Position numbers and translations under genes: made by a program
The notes under the pieces: generated by a model
Told to the model about the DNA's origin: nothing
What the model saw: the letters and a program-made list of their open reading frames with translations, nothing else
Database searches by the model: none
Shown: positions 61,658 through 64,000 of the stretch, one piece after another
Layout of the letters: each line of letters opens with the position of its first letter
Position numbering within the stretch: the first letter of the stretch is position 1
NCBI GenBank assembly: GCA_012744475.1
Contig: JAAYBV010000097.1
Coordinates: 1-64,000 of the forward strand
Length of the DNA: 64,000 bases
Source of the DNA: Phycisphaerae bacterium
GTDB taxonomy: Bacteria; Planctomycetota; Phycisphaerae; Sedimentisphaerales; Anaerobacaceae
Direction of reading: 5' to 3'

Positions 61658-62731
61658 TCACTGCTTCTCGGCAGACCCGAAAACCCAGACAGTGTTCTTG
61701 CCCGACTGCTTGGCCCTGTAGAGAGCCCGGTCGGACCGACTGGTGATATCCTCAGGATTGGCATCGGCGCCGTACTGACCCACGCCGATGCTGATCGACA
61801 GCGGAATACGGACGCTCTGCCAGCACACGCAGGAGCAGGCAACCGCGTCGACAATGCGCTGGGAGACCAGGATGGCCTCCTCCAATGACGTGTTCGGCAG
61901 GATGACACCAAACTCGTCGCCCCCGTAGCGCGCCGCCAGGTCGATCTGCCGGATGCACTCCCGTATCCTGCGGCTGATCTCGCGGATGACCTTGTCGCCT
62001 GCCCGGTGGCCGTGGGTGTCGTTGATGGCCTTGAGGTTGTCGATGTCGGCCATGATCATCGAGATCGTGCCGCCATAGCGACGCGACCGCCACAACTCCC
62101 GCTCCAGGGCTTCATAGAAGGTCCTGTGGTTCATCAACCCGGTCAGGCCGTCCAGCATGGCCTGACGCTGCATCTTCTCGAACAGCTTGATATTGCCGAT
62201 CGAGGCACCGATCAACTGCCCCAGCAACTCGATCAGCGAGATGTCTTCCCGACCGAACGAGGCAGGTTGGGCCTTGTCCGCCAGATTCAGGACGCCAACG
62301 ACACCGTCGTGACAGATCAGGGGCACGATCGCACAATTGGTCGTCGTGTAGTTTCCCGCAAATGCCCGTTGCGACTTCTTGATGATCGGTCTGTTGTACG
62401 TGTCGATGTCACCGGTCAGGATCAGTTCCTTGCTCTTGACGGCCACGACCATCGGTGACGGCGGCGTCTGATTCAGGGACACGATCTTGTTGATGGGAAA
62501 CGGATGGTTGCAGCGGACCAGATGGAGAATGTGGTTCGGCTCGTCCAGCACGTACAGTGACGCGAAAGTCGATCCTACGATCGCGGGAATCTTCGCGACG
62601 CAGACATCTGCGATCCGGTCCATGTCCAGACTGTTGATCTGGCGCGCCAGCGGCGTGACCAGCTCCAGCAAGGAGCGGCCGGACGAGGGAGCGTCCTTGT
62701 GCTCGTTCGATTGGTCGATTCGTCTGGTCAT
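61658..62731 (-). CDS. GAF-GGDEF protein, probable diguanylate cyclase
   Basis: 357 aa. The first 185 residues form a GAF-type sensor (SLYVLDEPNHILHLVR, NCAIVPLICHDGVVGVLNLAD). The GGDEF domain starts at QAMLDGLTGLMNHRTF; the active site is RYGGDEFGVILP, intact, with an I-site RQID five residues upstream for product inhibition. It should make cyclic di-GMP in the cytoplasm in response to a GAF ligand. No TM segments. ATG 62731 has no clear SD. Confidence 0.92.
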   Translation of the reverse strand: MTRRIDQSNEHKDAPSSGRSLLELVTPLARQINSLDMDRIADVCVAKIPAIVGSTFASLYVLDEPNHILHLVRCNHPFPINKIVSLNQTPPSPMVVAVKSKELILTGDIDTYNRPIIKKSQRAFAGNYTTTNCAIVPLICHDGVVGVLNLADKAQPASFGREDISLIELLGQLIGASIGNIKLFEKMQRQAMLDGLTGLMNHRTFYEALERELWRSRRYGGTISMIMADIDNLKAINDTHGHRAGDKVIREISRRIRECIRQIDLAARYGGDEFGVILPNTSLEEAILVSQRIVDAVACSCVCWQSVRIPLSISIGVGQYGADANPEDITSRSDRALYRAKQSGKNTVWVFGSAEKQ

Positions 62732-63004
62732 GGGCGAACAACAGCACCCCGAGTCATCACAGATTACGGTGTCTGCACCTACACCGCCTCTTATCGTCCA
62801 ATCCCCGACAGCCTGTTTGGAGAAATCTCCAAATGGACTGCTGCCATGCCCCTGACGCGGAAATGCGCCGGTCCGGACGGCCTGCGAACCCGCATGTCCA
62901 AGAGTTATAGGGCTTTAGCGTGAGAACAGGTCCGGCGTCTGCCGAGGTCTATCGCGCTGCGAACGAATCGGCCGAAGATTTTTCCGCAAAAATCCCAAAA
63001 CCAG

Positions 63005-63033
63005 TTGACAGGCCGATAAAGGCCTTTTACATT
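63005..63033 (+). promoter_or_regulatory. Sigma70-like promoter overlapping a palindrome
   Basis: TTGACA, 17 nt, TACATT. The -10 lies inside the left half of the 30-bp palindrome. The MerR-type gene begins about 280 nt downstream. Confidence 0.5.
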
Positions 63034-63051
63034 TTGCAAAATGTAAAAGGC
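63022..63051. promoter_or_regulatory. Perfect 30-bp palindrome, candidate operator
   Basis: GCCTTTTACATTTTG and its exact complement CAAAATGTAAAAGGC are joined with no spacer, an AT-rich perfect dyad in a GC-rich region. It overlaps the -10 of the promoter. It could be an operator or a hairpin in RNA. The rest of the 585-nt gap between the GGDEF and MerR genes holds no gene I can support; a short hydrophobic ORF near 63200-63260 is weak. Confidence 0.65.
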
Positions 63052-63316
63052 GTTCTCTGCGGTCGCCGCAGACAGGTGCAAGGCGTTTGGCTGTGACATG
63101 GATGGTTGGTCAGGCGTGGATTTGGCGACAGCAGATGCCGCCACAGCGTGGGTCGTGTGTCTCGGGATGCTCCGGAGCGGGAGGCCACCTCGAAAGGATG
63201 GTTTGCCTGGTTCGGAATGTGTTTGTCTCTTTTGGGTGTGGTCTCATGGGTATGCGCGGTGAGAAGAATCTCTGTGCTGCCCCCGTCTTCGGGGCGCAAT
63301 CGTGAGCTGGCAAAAG

Positions 63317-63676
63317 ATGGGTCAGAGGCTACAGGTTCCTGCCAAACGCTATCGTATCGGCGACCTGGTTCGCTATAGCCCCTTCTCCCGACAAACGATC
63401 CACAACTACACCATCATGGGACTCATTCGCGAGGCGGAATGGACCGAAGGCGGGCATCGTCTCTACGATGAATCGGTGTTCGATCGTCTCTCCCGAATCA
63501 TGGAACTGCGAGAGAGCATGAGTCTCAGCGAGATTCGTCGCACGCTGAATGAGGAAGAGCGAACGCAGAGAGCTGTCCACTACGACGGCAGTTGCCGATC
63601 TCGGCCGATGGAGGCCCCCGGACCGGGCAACGCCACGCCCTCTGGAGAAGATTTCCTGTCGTCCGAAGCTACATAA
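63317..63676 (+). CDS. MerR-family transcriptional regulator
   Basis: 119 aa from ATG 63317; a GTG at 63302 is an alternative, and neither has a good SD. RIGDLVRYSPFSRQTIHNYT is the helix-turn-helix, MGLIREAEW and GGHRLYDESVFDRL the wing and second helix. SLSEIRRTLNEEERTQ is a shortened dimerisation helix, and the rest is a low-complexity tail without metal-binding Cys. The palindromic promoter upstream suggests autoregulation. Confidence 0.78.
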   Translation: MGQRLQVPAKRYRIGDLVRYSPFSRQTIHNYTIMGLIREAEWTEGGHRLYDESVFDRLSRIMELRESMSLSEIRRTLNEEERTQRAVHYDGSCRSRPMEAPGPGNATPSGEDFLSSEAT

Positions 63677-63966
63677 GCGTTTGTGATAAGCCGCGGCGCT
63701 CAGAGCGCGCGTCTGTACCCCATGGAGGTTCGCCGCTTCATGGGGGTTGAAGGAAGACCGAAAGGATCAAGGATGAGACATCCGGCTTCAGTGCGAGCAA
63801 CACCGTCTCGTGTGCATTCCCTACTCACATACGGACACATTTCCGCGAATCCCCGCGAGCCTGCGACGGACAATGCCGGCTCCCATCAGACTCGTACGCA
63901 TCAGCGCACGTCGTGTTGCTGTGCGGTTCGGACCGCGTGAGATCGTCTTGCCGAGAGGGATTGCTC

Positions 63967-64000
63967 ATGGACCTGCTGTTTTCCATTCCCGACAATCTGA
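63967..64000 (+). CDS. Start of a CDS truncated by the window end
   Basis: ATG 63967 follows AGAGGG by 8 nt and begins MDLLFSIPDNL. Only 11 codons are visible, so neither its reality nor its function can be confirmed. The 290 nt between it and the MerR gene show no convincing gene. Confidence 0.4.
   Translation, partial: MDLLFSIPDNL

Noticed and set aside
63087-63378. Short open frames between the palindrome and the MerR gene, one with a hydrophobic stretch
   Set aside because: No SD at a usable distance, several overlapping frames of equal quality and no recognisable sequence.
63683-63940. Open frame of about 85 codons after the MerR gene
   Set aside because: Composition resembles non-coding frames; no SD, domain or signal peptide.
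1-64000. CRISPR arrays, rRNA genes, phage or IS transposases
   Set aside because: None seen: no regularly spaced repeats, no rRNA-like sequence, and no transposase or integrase motifs in any supported gene.

Overview
The window is about 64 kb of high-GC bacterial chromosome that looks like a member of the Planctomycetota, most likely class Phycisphaerae and near Sedimentisphaerales. This assignment is inferred from gene content. The window has a prepilin-like protein with an H-x9-DG C-terminus, a PEP-CTERM protein ending in PAPGA plus a hydrophobic segment and RRRR, a rhomboid protease with C-terminal zinc ribbons, many large secreted glycoside hydrolases and LTD/CotH/FG-GAP/SGNH proteins, a metazoan-like alpha-2-macroglobulin, and a MerR regulator of a planctomycete-like type. 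No plasmid, phage, IS element or CRISPR array was seen.

Layout. 1-9 kb: end of a secreted carbohydrate-binding-type protein, GH27 alpha-galactosidase, prepilin-like protein, giant LTD/CotH surface protein and GH130 phosphorylase, with two dispersed-type inverted repeats between them. 9-11.5 kb: rhomboid/zinc-ribbon protein, then a PEP-CTERM gene behind a long structured leader. 11.5-19 kb: complement-like thioester protein, sugar isomerase-like TIM barrel and a GH5-like hydrolase. 19-23 kb: a complete Mla/MCE lipid-transport operon (permease, ATPase, MlaD, lipoprotein), then tRNA-Pro. 23-34 kb: PriA, CGGC protein, L-2-hydroxyglutarate oxidase, a toxin-antitoxin pair with a frameshifted toxin, DUF362, tRNA-dihydrouridine synthase, GNAT, TyrRS and an EEP-family lipoprotein. 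34-38 kb: an apparently free-standing small RNA unit and ileS. 37.7-38.9 kb: a lower-GC patch with a PD-(D/E)XK-like nuclease and an unknown protein. 39-48.5 kb: GT9, NUDIX, then a minus-strand cluster (truncated ECF sigma factor, 1000-aa membrane protein, GT2, GGCT/amidoligase-like fusion), then an aminotransferase. 48.7-59.7 kb: secreted SGNH hydrolase, lipoprotein plus a second DUF362, FG-GAP protein, beta-helix protein, a membrane-protein gene with an in-frame TGA, NUDIX, methyltransferase, GH140-like hydrolase. 59.7-64 kb: two small Cys/Pro-rich secreted proteins with hairpin-rich leaders, a GAF-GGDEF protein, and a MerR gene downstream of a perfect 30-bp palindrome over a promoter.

How they fit together. 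The GH27, GH130, GH5-like and GH140-like enzymes, with the sugar isomerase-like protein, suggest use of plant or algal polysaccharides. The PEP-CTERM, prepilin, LTD/CotH, SGNH, FG-GAP and Cys/Pro-rich proteins form a large secreted repertoire. The best candidates for undescribed biology are the 41-47 kb membrane protein/GT2/GGCT-amidoligase cluster, the pseudoknotted leader at 10.57-10.65 kb, the small RNA unit upstream of ileS, and the Cys/Pro-rich protein pair.
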